From Bacteroidota bacterium (GTDB lineage Bacteria; Bacteroidota; Bacteroidia; Chitinophagales; JADIYW01), in assembly GCA_963169645.1 (NCBI GenBank), contig CAUJCO010000012.1, positions 62,001 through 126,000 of the forward strand: 64,000 nucleotides of DNA, written 5' to 3'. The notes beneath the pieces are model-generated. The model saw only the letters and a program-made list of their open reading frames with translations. It was not told the DNA's origin and searched no databases. Numbering within the stretch: position 1 is the stretch's first letter; every line of letters begins with the position of its first letter. Both the position numbers and the translations under genes were made by a program. Positions 27,799 to 37,150 of this stretch are shown here, one piece after another.

Positions 27799-27818
27799 CG
27801 ATTTCATCCAAAAATGTT

Positions 27819-27826
27819 TATGTTTG
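27819..27826 (+). promoter_or_regulatory. -7 element TATGTTTG of the GT-C-like gene
   Basis: TATGTTTG-tatag-ATG matches TAnnTTTG exactly with only 5 nt to the ATG. It is divergent from the uvrC element 20 nt away. Confidence 0.55.
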
Positions 27827-27831
27827 TATAG

Positions 27832-29499
27832 ATGCTGGAACGAAAAAATATAATACTTGTCTTCCTTGTGTTTTATGTTGTTTTATTTGTTGTGTATTAT
27901 CCTTCACAAAACGGAATATTATACATAAATGATGCGATGTTGAATATGTATGAGTTTATTCATACTGGTTGGAAAGGTATCTTACATTCGTACAATATGA
28001 TATTTCTTTGGTATGTTCCATCCATCTTCTATTTTATTTGCTATCAACTATTTGGTACAAATTGGTTGGGTTGGCATATTGTCCTTTGTTTGTTCCACAC
28101 CATAAATGCGATTTTGTTGTTGATTTTATTACGTCGCATTGTTCCAAATAGTTCAGGTTATATTTTAATTTTAATCGCATATCTGTTCTTATTATCACCA
28201 TTTCAAACAGAAGTAGTAGCATGGAGTGCATTGTTTCATTACGCACTCTCAGTAACATTTTTACTGTTGTGTATGTTTATGCAACTCTTATTTTTTAGCA
28301 AAAAGAAATGGAAGTTTGTGCTGCTATTTCATTTCTTCTTTCTGTGTAGTTTGTTTTGTTTTGAACAAGCATTTTTATTTCCCTTCGTATTTCTTTTATT
28401 TTCTATTTGTATAATTCCTATTCACTTTCCAGTTTCAACAAGAACGAGTATAAAGCTTACTATCTGCTATTTCTTTATTGGAAATATATTGAGTATCGGA
28501 TTATATTTTGTACTGAATAAAATTGTTTTTGGAGCTTGGATTGCACATTACGGAGCTGAATCGCACACGAGTATTCCGGTGATGTATATGTTTGATAATT
28601 TAATCAATTATCATTTGAAATTTATTTTCTATTTCAGGTATCTTCCGGATGTTATTAAAAGTATTTATAACTCTAATTCTGTTCGATATATTATCTATCT
28701 GCTTTATTTTTCTATTTTAATGGTTGCCATATTTTATTTTATTAAACATAAATACTATCAGCATTATAAATATAAATTACTCTTGTTTTTCTATTGCTCC
28801 TTTTTGTTATTGTTGGTTCCGGTATTAAATTTAGATAAGAGTTTCACATTTGAAATACAAAGTGACCGTTATGGATATAGTGCTTCTTTATTTTTTTACG
28901 CATTTTTGTTGTATGGCATTTACATTTTTTTTGGAAAACAAATAACCTATATTTTTAGTGTTGCTACAGTTGTGTTGTTTATATTTTTATTGATTCCAGC
29001 TGTGAACCGTTGGCATCAATCAGGAAATTTATCGTATGCATTAATTCAATCGTATCCGTTACAACCCAACCAAAAGGCATTGTTACTTAATTTACCGGAT
29101 AATTACAAAGGTGTTTATACAATGCGAAATGGTTTTGAAAAAGGATTAAGCATCGTACATAATAAAAACTATATCGGTTCAACCCATACGATTGCTTGGG
29201 TAAATGTGTTGAGTTTGGATAATGAAACAGCATTCAAAAAAATAAATGATACTACATTTAAGGTAGAATGTACAAAATATGGGAAATGGTATTATTACAA
29301 TGGAAAGGGTGCAGCTGATTATGAAAACGAAAATATGAAAGTAGATTTTGATGAATGGAATTTTGGTTATCAACTTACCATTTATCCAACGAACAAAGAT
29401 TCGTTGTTTTTAATACAATGCATAGGAAATAAATGGAAAATAGTAGATACTATTTTGCCACATTACAACAACATGCCTGCAATAGTTGCTGAAAGATAA
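27832..29499 (+). CDS. Polytopic membrane protein, GT-C-glycosyltransferase-like
   Basis: The 555-aa protein has about ten or eleven hydrophobic helices in the first 390 residues and a soluble C-terminal region of about 160 residues. The segment ILYINDAMLNMYEFIHTGW places an Asp in the first periplasmic loop, and FYFICYQLFGTNWLGWHIVLCLFHTINAILLLILLRRI strongly resembles the second/third helices of GT-C-fold lipid-linked glycosyltransferases. No enzyme name is justified. The 3' end overlaps convergent nupC by 37 nt. Confidence 0.7.
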   Translation: MLERKNIILVFLVFYVVLFVVYYPSQNGILYINDAMLNMYEFIHTGWKGILHSYNMIFLWYVPSIFYFICYQLFGTNWLGWHIVLCLFHTINAILLLILLRRIVPNSSGYILILIAYLFLLSPFQTEVVAWSALFHYALSVTFLLLCMFMQLLFFSKKKWKFVLLFHFFFLCSLFCFEQAFLFPFVFLLFSICIIPIHFPVSTRTSIKLTICYFFIGNILSIGLYFVLNKIVFGAWIAHYGAESHTSIPVMYMFDNLINYHLKFIFYFRYLPDVIKSIYNSNSVRYIIYLLYFSILMVAIFYFIKHKYYQHYKYKLLLFFYCSFLLLLVPVLNLDKSFTFEIQSDRYGYSASLFFYAFLLYGIYIFFGKQITYIFSVATVVLFIFLLIPAVNRWHQSGNLSYALIQSYPLQPNQKALLLNLPDNYKGVYTMRNGFEKGLSIVHNKNYIGSTHTIAWVNVLSLDNETAFKKINDTTFKVECTKYGKWYYYNGKGAADYENENMKVDFDEWNFGYQLTIYPTNKDSLFLIQCIGNKWKIVDTILPHYNNMPAIVAER

Positions 29500-30704
29500 G
29501 AAGCTAATGTACCGCACAATAAAGCCTTTAATCCTAATTTGGCGAGGTCGGCTCTACGGCTGGGTGCCAACTCTCCAATGCCACCAATTTGAATACCGAC
29601 TGAACTGAAATTGGCAAAACCACATAAGGCAAAGCTGGCAATGGCTAACGCTTTCGGTGATAAAGCTTCTTTTACTTTTATCAATTCGGAATAAGCTACA
29701 AACTCGTTGATGGTTAATTTTTGTCCCATCATGGTTGCCACTTGCATAGCTTCGTGTTGCGGTACACCCATTACCCATGCCAATGGATAAAAGATAAAAC
29801 CAAATATGGAGTTTAAACTAAAATCAGGATGTATTAATGCTAACAATGCATTGATTAATGCCATCAATGCAATAAATCCAATCAACATAGCAATTACATT
29901 AATTGAAATTTTCATGCCATCACTTGCACCATGCGAAATAGCATCGATAATGTTTGTGTATTGACTTTTTACTTCTACCGAAACTTTTCCTTTAGTTTGC
30001 GATTCTTCTGTTTCCGGAAACACAATTTTAGAAATGACCAACGCTGCCGGAGCGGCCATTAAACTTGCTGCAATCAAATACTCTGCAGGAACACCCATGC
30101 TCACATATACAATTAAAATTCCACCTGCAATACATGCCATACTTCCGGACATAGATGCTAATAACTCACTGTTCGTCATGCCGGCTAAATACGGTCGTAT
30201 CATCACTTGTGCTTCTACTTGTCCTACGAATGCACTGGCTACATTGCTCAATGCTTCAGCACCGGAAACACGCATCACAAAATTCATAACTCTTGCTATT
30301 GCAGCAACCACTCGTTGCATAATTCCGATATGATATAAAATGGCTACCAGCACGCATACTAATATAATAGTTGCCGGAATGCTGAATGCAAATACAAATG
30401 TACCCGGAGCACCATACGGCAATGCATCAATAGCACCTTTAGGCGAGTGTGTGTCTGTCATGATGCCACCATAAACAAATGCCGCACCTTGCTGTGCATA
30501 TCCTTCAATGGCATGCATACCTTGTCCTATGGTTTGGAAAAATGCTTTTACTGCCGGAATTTTTAAAATGATAATTGCTAAAAAAAGTTGTAAGCCTAAG
30601 CCACTTGCAACCAATCTGTAATTTATTTTTTTCTTGTTGTTAGAAAATAAAAAGGCAATTCCAAGTATTACAAGTATGCCTAAAATTCCGGTAAATCTTT
30701 CCAT
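29463..30704 (-). CDS. nupC: Concentrative nucleoside transporter (CNT/NupC family)
   Basis: The 413-aa inner-membrane symporter has an N-terminal helix pair (GILGILVILGIAFLFSNNKKKIN), the gate/nucleoside-recognition region (GAEALSNVASAFVGQVEAQVMIRPYL, NSELLASMSGSMACIAGG) and the conserved C-terminal end CGFANFSSVGIQIGGIGELAPSRR. These are hallmark CNT motifs for Na+- or H+-driven nucleoside uptake. A TATATTTG element (30725-30732, minus strand) lies 20 nt upstream of the ATG. A deoxynucleoside kinase elsewhere in the window could use imported nucleosides. Confidence 0.93.
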   Translation of the reverse strand: MERFTGILGILVILGIAFLFSNNKKKINYRLVASGLGLQLFLAIIILKIPAVKAFFQTIGQGMHAIEGYAQQGAAFVYGGIMTDTHSPKGAIDALPYGAPGTFVFAFSIPATIILVCVLVAILYHIGIMQRVVAAIARVMNFVMRVSGAEALSNVASAFVGQVEAQVMIRPYLAGMTNSELLASMSGSMACIAGGILIVYVSMGVPAEYLIAASLMAAPAALVISKIVFPETEESQTKGKVSVEVKSQYTNIIDAISHGASDGMKISINVIAMLIGFIALMALINALLALIHPDFSLNSIFGFIFYPLAWVMGVPQHEAMQVATMMGQKLTINEFVAYSELIKVKEALSPKALAIASFALCGFANFSSVGIQIGGIGELAPSRRADLAKLGLKALLCGTLASYLSATIAGMLL

Positions 30705-30724
30705 ATATTATTTGAAGTGTGTAA

Positions 30725-30732
30725 CAAATATA
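30725..30732 (-). promoter_or_regulatory. -7 element TATATTTG of nupC
   Basis: On the minus strand TATATTTG matches TAnnTTTG, 20 nt upstream of the ATG. Confidence 0.5.
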
Positions 30733-30789
30733 CTTTTTACAAGCAGTTTATTGTAGGGTTTGATGGATATAAATATCAACATTAATAGG

Positions 30790-31593
30790 TTACTTTTTAC
30801 TCAATTCTCTGCTGCGGTGTAAGGCTGCATCCATTCCTTTTTGAATATTTGCAGCAACGTCGGTTTGAGTAAATGTTTTTAATGCCGCTTCTGTTGTGCC
30901 ACCTTTTGATGCCACTTTGTCTATCCATTCCTTGCAAGATAAATTATTGACTTTATACAATTCTACAGTGCCTAAAAATGTTTGTTCTACAATTTTAGAT
31001 GCTTCTGTTAAGGAGAAACCATATTCCATTGTTTGTCGTATCATTGCATCCATAAAATAGAAAATATACGCCGGTCCGGAACCGGAAATTGCCGTAATAG
31101 CATTGAGTTGGTCTTCTTCATATAATTGGATAGAAGCTCCGGTTGTTTCCAATAGTTTGCGGATAAAATCAATGTCTGTTTGCGGAATAGAAGCAGACAC
31201 CATAAATCCGGTAACACCTAAACCTATTTGGCATGGTAAATTCGGCATACAGCGCACTACTTTATTCGTTCCTAATTGTTGTTCTACTTCTGTAATCTGC
31301 ACACCGGCCATGATGGTGAGTACAATGTGTTTTTCTTTGATATACGGTTTAAGTTTTGGATATACAGAATAGGCATCTTGTGGTTTTACTGCTAAAATAA
31401 TTAAATCTTTATCTGCAATATAATCACCATAATCATTATACACTTGCCCCAATTTCATTCGGTTGAGTTCTTGAATTTGAGCATGATCTTTTTCAATAAC
31501 CGTTAATTGTTTGTGGGTTAATATTTTTGCATTTAGAAAACTTTCGGCAAAACTTCTACCCATGTTGCCGCCACCAATAATTAATACATTCAT
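30790..31593 (-). CDS. proC: Pyrroline-5-carboxylate reductase
   Basis: Last step of proline synthesis (P5C to proline with NAD(P)H). The 267-aa protein has the Rossmann start MNVLIIGGGNMGRSFAESFL, then LIILAVKPQD and the C-terminal signature ITAISGSGPAYIFYFMDAM, with SKGGTTEAALKTF near the end. Length and motifs are normal. It is divergent from the YhhN-like gene; both have a TAnnTTTA element 4 nt before ATG. Confidence 0.96.
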   Translation of the reverse strand: MNVLIIGGGNMGRSFAESFLNAKILTHKQLTVIEKDHAQIQELNRMKLGQVYNDYGDYIADKDLIILAVKPQDAYSVYPKLKPYIKEKHIVLTIMAGVQITEVEQQLGTNKVVRCMPNLPCQIGLGVTGFMVSASIPQTDIDFIRKLLETTGASIQLYEEDQLNAITAISGSGPAYIFYFMDAMIRQTMEYGFSLTEASKIVEQTFLGTVELYKVNNLSCKEWIDKVASKGGTTEAALKTFTQTDVAANIQKGMDAALHRSRELSKK

Positions 31594-31597
31594 GTAG

Positions 31598-31605
31598 TAA
31601 AAATA
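31598..31605 (-). promoter_or_regulatory. TATTTTTA element of proC
   Basis: On the minus strand TATTTTTA-ctac-ATG leaves 4 nt between the element and the start codon, suggesting a leaderless transcript. Confidence 0.4.
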
Positions 31606-31649
31606 GTAATTAGAAATAAGGAAATGTGTAATACCGTAATAATTTTTCT

Positions 31650-31657
31650 TATTTTTA
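31650..31657 (+). promoter_or_regulatory. TATTTTTA element of the YhhN-like gene
   Basis: TATTTTTA-agag-ATG leaves 4 nt to the ATG; divergent mirror of the proC arrangement. Confidence 0.4.
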
Positions 31658-31661
31658 AGAG

Positions 31662-32348
31662 ATGTTATATGTGTTACTTTACATACTGGCAGGAATTGTA
31701 AATGTTTCTGCAGAATATATAGGAAATGATTGGTGTAAATACATTTCTAAAGTAATGTTGATGCCTTTGTTGATGCTGCTTTTATACAATGAAACCAAAG
31801 ATATTAAGAAGTTTAGTTGGATATATTTAGCACTTTTTTTTTCGTGGTTAGGTGATATTTTTCTCATGTTTCCACGTGCCACTTATACAGCATCTACAGC
31901 CCAACTTTTATTTGTATTCGGTCTTTCTTCATTCTTATTGGCGCATGTCAATTATATCATTTGGTTTATTAAAGAAACTGCATCAAAACCTAAGGACAGC
32001 ATTTTGCGCCAACGTCCGTTTTGGATTCTGCCATTCTTATTGTATTTAATTTTGCTGCTTCGTATTTTATTTCCCACATTAGGCGTTATGAAAATTCCGG
32101 TAACACTTTATGGAATTTGTATTATACTTATGCTGATAACCGCATTTAATAGAAAAAATTTAGTACATTCTTTCTCATATTATTTGGTTTTTATTGGAGC
32201 TGTATTATTCGTGTTGTCAGATTCTTTAATTGCCATTAATATATTTTACGAAAAACAAGAATGGCATAGAAGTGCAATTATGATTACATATATATTGGCA
32301 CAAGGAATGATCGTGCATGGTATTTTAGATAATCGACATCGGTTGTAG
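31662..32348 (+). CDS. YhhN/TMEM86-family lysoplasmalogenase-like protein
   Basis: The 228-aa protein has about eight hydrophobic helices. The family features are visible: ALFFSWLGDIFLMFPR after helix 2, FVFGLSSFLLAHVNYIIWF, and VLFVLSDSLIAINIF near the C-terminus, which supply the conserved Asp/Ser/His residues. TMEM86/YhhN enzymes hydrolyse the vinyl-ether bond of lysoplasmalogens; substrate use here is inferred from family only. Confidence 0.85.
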   Translation: MLYVLLYILAGIVNVSAEYIGNDWCKYISKVMLMPLLMLLLYNETKDIKKFSWIYLALFFSWLGDIFLMFPRATYTASTAQLLFVFGLSSFLLAHVNYIIWFIKETASKPKDSILRQRPFWILPFLLYLILLLRILFPTLGVMKIPVTLYGICIILMLITAFNRKNLVHSFSYYLVFIGAVLFVLSDSLIAINIFYEKQEWHRSAIMITYILAQGMIVHGILDNRHRL

Positions 32349-32432
32349 ATAAAAACACTTGGTGTTCGTTTCCATTTTTTTTACTTTCTATGTTGTTTCA
32401 TAGAAATTCAAACTGCACAACGAAACGAGTTA

Positions 32433-33263
32433 TTATAATTCTTCGAGGACTTGTTGTTTGTGGACTCTTGCAGAAATTCCGATACTTAACTCGTATAATA
32501 AAAAGATAGGAGCAGAGATTAATAATAAACTCGTTAAATCGCCTTGCGGTGTAATAACTGCTACAACCACTAAAATAATTACATAGGCAATTTTTCTTCC
32601 GTTTTTCATTAAGGATGGTGTAACGATACCTAACTTAGTGAGTAGATAAACCAACATCGGCAATTCAAATAAAATACCGACAGGAATTGTCATCGTAATT
32701 AATAATCCGATATAACTATTAATATCAATCATATTTTGCACGATAGATGTTGCTTGATATTGGATTAAGAAATTTAATGAAAACGGTGCGATAATAAAAT
32801 AACCAAAGGCACAACCGATGGTAAATAAGATAGAAGTAACAAAAACAATTCCTTGTGTATTTCTGATTTCACGTTCGTGCAATGCCGGTTTTACGAATCG
32901 CCATAGTTCCCATAAAATATATGGAAATGCTACAATAGCTCCAACATATAAAGACATTTGAATATGCAACATAAACTGTCCCATAATGTCTGTATTGATA
33001 AATGTAAAATGGGCATCTTGAATACACAAACCACGAATAAACGAATAATTTTGCTCTAACCAACAGAATAATTTATTGGTCGGGAAATCAGCTCTGGATG
33101 GCCCGAAAAGTAAATAATCGAAAATAAACTCTTTTTGTAAAAATGCGATAAACGAACATAACACTACGGCGATGGCAGCACGCATAATGTGCCAACGCAA
33201 GGATTCAATGTGCTCGAAAAAGCCCATTTCTTTTTTGTCGTTCGAATCAGTTATTTTAGCCAT
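32433..33263 (-). CDS. tatC: Twin-arginine translocase subunit TatC
   Basis: The 276-aa inner-membrane protein begins KEMGFFEHIESLRWHIMRAAIAV, the conserved TatC N-terminal segment that recognises twin-arginine signals. It has six helices with FPYILWELWRFVKPALHEREIR and the loop FELPMLVYLLTKLGIVTP. It exports folded proteins with TatA/B, which are not in the window. A TATTTTTG promoter element lies 10 nt before the ATG on the minus strand. Confidence 0.96.
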   Translation of the reverse strand: MAKITDSNDKKEMGFFEHIESLRWHIMRAAIAVVLCSFIAFLQKEFIFDYLLFGPSRADFPTNKLFCWLEQNYSFIRGLCIQDAHFTFINTDIMGQFMLHIQMSLYVGAIVAFPYILWELWRFVKPALHEREIRNTQGIVFVTSILFTIGCAFGYFIIAPFSLNFLIQYQATSIVQNMIDINSYIGLLITMTIPVGILFELPMLVYLLTKLGIVTPSLMKNGRKIAYVIILVVVAVITPQGDLTSLLLISAPIFLLYELSIGISARVHKQQVLEEL

Positions 33264-33273
33264 TTTGAATAGG

Positions 33274-33281
33274 CAAAAATA
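33274..33281 (-). promoter_or_regulatory. -7 element TATTTTTG of tatC
   Basis: On the minus strand TATTTTTG matches TAnnTTTG, 10 nt upstream of the ATG. Confidence 0.5.
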
Positions 33282-33506
33282 CCATTTTGTACATCAAGGA
33301 AATATTAATTTTGATTAAATCGAAGTGTGCAGCTAAATATGCAATTCCTATTATTTCTTTTTTTGATTTAGTTTCTAAATTTCATTTATATTGTCCATAT
33401 ATTTTATTAAATTTAATTTTGCCATTTAATCATTGTAATTACCGTTTACACATTCGATAATGTTATAAACAGTTCGTAAAGTATTTTAGAACCACATCTA
33501 CAACAC

Positions 33507-34232
33507 ATGAATGATTTGTATAACGAATTAGATAATCTTTTTAAGAAGATAAATGCCATAATGGATTCGAATGATTTGACGGATGTTGATTCATTGGATA
33601 AATTAAAAAAGATTTGTGATACTTCAACAGAAATGTCATCTATCTTTAATTTTGAACATGCGTCGTATTCTTTTGCGTATTGTAATAAACAAGCATACGA
33701 GTTTCTAGGTGTTTCAGAAAAAGAAATGACAGAACTCGGATTTAAGTTTATATTGAGTATTATGCATCCCGAGAATATCTCAGCAATGTTTAATTTAATT
33801 CAGTTCTTTTTAAATAAAGATAATCGTGATAAAGTGTATACCGGCGTGCATTATATTAAAGTACGCGGTAATTATGAATGGACTTATTCGTGTATCCGAC
33901 CGGCCTTGTTTAATAAAGATGGTAGCGTAAAATATTTATTGGCTACAGGATGTAGTATAGATAAATTATTGCGGACTCGGTCTAACTATCGAACTTTAAA
34001 ATCTAATTTGCCTTTTTTTGAACATCATGCCGCAAAATTCCTTTCCTTAACCGACAGAGAAAAAGATGTATTACGGTTAATTGCTGAAGAATATACGTCT
34101 AAAGAAATTGCAGAGATCATGCATTTAAGTCCTTTTACCGTAGATACATACCGCAAAAATTTAATTGAAAAACTTGAGGTGAAAAGTTCAATCGGATTAG
34201 CAAAATTTGCTTTCATCTTTAATTTAAAATAG
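33507..34232 (+). CDS. PAS-like LuxR-family transcriptional regulator
   Basis: The 241-aa protein joins a PAS-like sensor (residues about 45-155: YSFAYCNKQAYEFLGVSEKEM, then IMHPENISAMFNLI and YEWTYSCIRP, VKYLLATGCSID) to a LuxR/GerE helix-turn-helix (LTDREKDVLRLIAEEYTSKEIAEIMHLSPFTVDTYRKNLIEKL). There is no receiver or kinase domain, so the PAS part probably senses a ligand directly. The 243 bp upstream are very AT-rich and hold no recognisable gene. Targets unknown. Confidence 0.88.
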   Translation: MNDLYNELDNLFKKINAIMDSNDLTDVDSLDKLKKICDTSTEMSSIFNFEHASYSFAYCNKQAYEFLGVSEKEMTELGFKFILSIMHPENISAMFNLIQFFLNKDNRDKVYTGVHYIKVRGNYEWTYSCIRPALFNKDGSVKYLLATGCSIDKLLRTRSNYRTLKSNLPFFEHHAAKFLSLTDREKDVLRLIAEEYTSKEIAEIMHLSPFTVDTYRKNLIEKLEVKSSIGLAKFAFIFNLK

Positions 34233-34579
34233 AAATTATCCATATTACTCCTAAATTTAGGTAGTCAGACTCTTTTCTTGCTTACATTTCCATTAAATAT
34301 TGGTATTGCAAATATTTTAATTTGTTGTGAATTTTATAATGAGTTAATCGTTTACAATATATGATTTCCCAAGAGTTGTTGTAATGAAATAATCTCAAAA
34401 CCATAACTATGAAAACATTTATCACTAATCTTTGATTAGTTCAATCACTCACAGGAGATGCATTCTTGTGAGTGATTGGTATTTTAAACAACTCGTAATT
34501 GCTTTATCTTAATCAATTGAATTCGTACATAAAATATAAAAGTGAAGTACAAGAACGAAACCTCTAATCCAATTTCTTT
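34233..34579. other. Convergent intergenic region with two hairpins, possible small RNA
   Basis: This 347-bp stretch lies between convergent genes. It contains ACTAATC-TTT-GATTAGT (34424-34440) and a 12-bp stem CAATCACTCACA / TGTGAGTGATTG (34442-34453 and 34467-34478, 13-nt loop). A nine-codon ORF (ATG at 34409, encoding MKTFITNL) ends inside the first hairpin. No T-run follows either stem closely, so they are not ordinary terminators. No larger gene is seen. An unannotated small RNA or remnant is possible. Confidence 0.35.
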
Positions 34580-35551
34580 TTAATCTCCGTTTACGATATT
34601 CAATAATTTATCCACCTTAGGTGCTAAGATGATTTCTGTTCTGCGGTTCGCTGCTCTGCCGTCCGGTGTACTGTTTGTTGCTTTAGGGAAAAATTCGCCG
34701 CGACCGGATGCAATCACTTGCATAGAGCTTACTTTGTATTTATCCGTTAAGATATGTAACACACTGCTCGAACGCATTAAACTTAAATCCCAATTATCTT
34801 TAATAATGCCACTTCCGTTTCCATAAGGTACATTGTCAGTATGGCCTTCAATGTTTACAAGAATATCCGGGTTTTTTTTGATGACATCCGATAATTTTCC
34901 CAATGCATCTACACCTTTATTTTCAACTGTAGTAGAGCCGGATTTGAATAATAATTTATCCGACATAGAAACATATACCTTTCCGTCTTTCGTGTAAACA
35001 TCGAGTTCTCCGGCAGAAAAATCGGTCAACGCTTTTTTTATCGCATCGCGTAAAGCATCTGCTTTTGTTTTTTGTTCACTTAATAATTTTTCCAACTCAT
35101 TTATTTTGGCTTCTCTGCTTTTTAATTCTTCCATTGCTTTTTTAAGGTCAGCTTCTTTTTGTTGCAATGCCAATTTTTGTTTTTCTAAATCTAATTGCAT
35201 CTGAATCAAATCAGCATTGGTTTTTTGGTTTTTGTCGCCGGCTTGCTTTAATTTTTGTTGATACTCGCTTTGTTGCTTCGCATAGGCTGCATTTTGGTCG
35301 TCCACTTCTTTTTGGAGTGATTCTACCAAATTAGACAACTCCGTGGAATCTAATTTGAGTTGATCTATTTGAGCTGATAAGTCACTATTTTTTTTGGCAC
35401 AATCTGCTTTTAAAGAATCCAAACTCTGAGTCAATGCTTTGTTTTTGATGGCTTCATTAAAGAAGTCATTCAATGCTTTATCGTATTCTTTTTGTGTTAC
35501 ACAGTTGGTGCAAAAAAGCAGAGCTAATATTGGTACAATATATCTTTTCAT
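34580..35551 (-). CDS. OmpA-family lipoprotein with coiled coil
   Basis: The 323-aa protein has a lipoprotein signal (MKRYIVPILALLFCTNCVTQ, Cys17 probable), a long coiled coil from about residue 25 to 185 (repeats such as KQKLALQQKEADLKKAMEEL), and a C-terminal OmpA peptidoglycan-binding domain (LLFKSGSTTVENKG, VNIEGHTDNVPYG, RSSSVLHILTDKY, ASGRGEFFP, NRRTEIILAPK). It tethers the outer membrane to the cell wall. The length and order match Bacteroidota OmpA/MotB-type lipoproteins. Confidence 0.92.
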   Translation of the reverse strand: MKRYIVPILALLFCTNCVTQKEYDKALNDFFNEAIKNKALTQSLDSLKADCAKKNSDLSAQIDQLKLDSTELSNLVESLQKEVDDQNAAYAKQQSEYQQKLKQAGDKNQKTNADLIQMQLDLEKQKLALQQKEADLKKAMEELKSREAKINELEKLLSEQKTKADALRDAIKKALTDFSAGELDVYTKDGKVYVSMSDKLLFKSGSTTVENKGVDALGKLSDVIKKNPDILVNIEGHTDNVPYGNGSGIIKDNWDLSLMRSSSVLHILTDKYKVSSMQVIASGRGEFFPKATNSTPDGRAANRRTEIILAPKVDKLLNIVNGD

Positions 35552-35701
35552 TTTTTTTATTTAGATGTTGTGTGTTTATTTGATTGTCTGTTAATTTTTA
35601 TTTCACCAATTCAATGTATCGTCAAACAAAAAAAAATCTTCCATACTTTGCTTTTGGTTACGATTACAAATTTCCATTTTTGGTTTGATTAAATAAGATA
35701 T

Positions 35702-35709
35702 TATCTTTA
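35702..35709 (+). promoter_or_regulatory. TATCTTTA element of radA
   Basis: TATCTTTA-cacaa-ATG leaves 5 nt to the ATG, suggesting a leaderless transcript. Confidence 0.4.
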
Positions 35710-35714
35710 CACAA

Positions 35715-37061
35715 ATGTCTAAAACCAAGAGTGTTTATATTTGCCAAAGTTGTGGAACAAATTCACCGAAGTGGATGGGAAAATGCGGTAATTGTGGTGC
35801 GTGGAATAGTTTTGTTGAAGAATTGATAGAGCCCAAATCGAAAACAGCTACCGTGGTAAATGCACCCAAATCCAAGCCACAGCTCATTGGTGCTATCTCA
35901 TCCGAAAACCGACAACGCTTTATTACGTCCGATTCGGAACTAAATAGAGTATTAGGTGGTGGCATTGTGCCCGGCTCATTGATATTAATTGGCGGCGAAC
36001 CCGGCATTGGAAAATCAACGTTGTTATTACAAATTGTATTACAAACAAAAGGCTTGAAAACACTATATGTTTCAGGCGAAGAAAGTGAGCAGCAATTAAA
36101 AATGCGTGCCGATAGAATTCAACAACATAATTCAGAAATTTATGTGTTTACAGAAACATCGGTAGAGGCAATTGTACAACAAATAGAACAAGTGCAACCG
36201 CAATTGTTAGTAATAGATTCGATACAAACATTGGAAACATCGATGATTGAGTCGGCTGCAGGCAGTGTATCGCAAATACGCGAAACAACACATGTCATAC
36301 AACAATATGCCAAACGACACCATTTACCTGCTTTTATTGTTGGACACATTACCAAAGAAGGCACCATAGCCGGACCTAAAATATTAGAACATATTGTAGA
36401 TACCGTATTGCAATTTGAAGGTGATAGAAATTACAATTATCGCATTTTACGTACACAAAAAAACAGATTCGGTTCTACAGCTGAATTGGGAATTTATGAA
36501 ATGCGAGGAGATGGTATGCGAGCCGTGAACAACCCTTCAGAGTTGTTAATTACTCAACGTGATGAACAAGTGAGTGGCGTGGCAATTGCCGTAACAATGG
36601 AAGGTATGCGTGCATTATTGGTTGAAGTACAGGCTTTGGTTTCACCAGCCGTTTATGGCACACCACAACGCAGTGCAACCGGATATGATTTACGTCGCTT
36701 AGGAATGATTTTGGCAGTTTTGGATAAACGATGTGGTTTCAGGTTTGGTGCAAAAGATGTTTTTTTAAATATTGCAGGTGGTTTGCGCGTAGAAGATCCG
36801 GCGGTAGATTTGGCAGTGGTGGCGGCTTTGCTTTCTTCGTATGAAGATGTAGCAATAAATAATAAAATTGCATTTAGTGGAGAAGTGGGTTTGAGTGGCG
36901 AAATACGCGCCGTCAATAAAGTAGAACAACGTATTGCAGAAGCCGGAAAATTAGGCTACGAAAAAATATTTATATCTAAGTACAACCAAAAAGTAACTAG
37001 TCACGAAGCTGAAATTAATTTAGTAAAAACAGTTGCCGAGTTTTATAAAAAATTGTTTTGA
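35715..37061 (+). CDS. radA: DNA repair protein RadA
   Basis: The 448-aa recombination ATPase has an N-terminal zinc finger (CQSCGTNSPKWMGKCGNCGAW), Walker A GGEPGIGKST near residue 93, Walker B LLVIDSIQTL, the RadA signature KNRFG, and a C-terminal Lon-protease-like domain (DVFLNIAGGLRVEDPAVDLAV, FSGEVGLSGEIRAV). It promotes branch migration in recombination. All domains are complete. Confidence 0.97.
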   Translation: MSKTKSVYICQSCGTNSPKWMGKCGNCGAWNSFVEELIEPKSKTATVVNAPKSKPQLIGAISSENRQRFITSDSELNRVLGGGIVPGSLILIGGEPGIGKSTLLLQIVLQTKGLKTLYVSGEESEQQLKMRADRIQQHNSEIYVFTETSVEAIVQQIEQVQPQLLVIDSIQTLETSMIESAAGSVSQIRETTHVIQQYAKRHHLPAFIVGHITKEGTIAGPKILEHIVDTVLQFEGDRNYNYRILRTQKNRFGSTAELGIYEMRGDGMRAVNNPSELLITQRDEQVSGVAIAVTMEGMRALLVEVQALVSPAVYGTPQRSATGYDLRRLGMILAVLDKRCGFRFGAKDVFLNIAGGLRVEDPAVDLAVVAALLSSYEDVAINNKIAFSGEVGLSGEIRAVNKVEQRIAEAGKLGYEKIFISKYNQKVTSHEAEINLVKTVAEFYKKLF

Positions 37062-37150
37062 AAAAAGAAGATGTCTTTCTTTCTTTTTTAGATTCATTAT
37101 ATCTGAAAATAAATAATTATTTTATTTATTTTTATAGAAATGAAAAATAA

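Noticed and set aside
32385-32406. Hairpin TTTCTATG / CATAGAAA between the YhhN-like gene and tatC
   Set aside because: Short, AT-rich stem without a following T-run on either strand; not enough for a terminator call.
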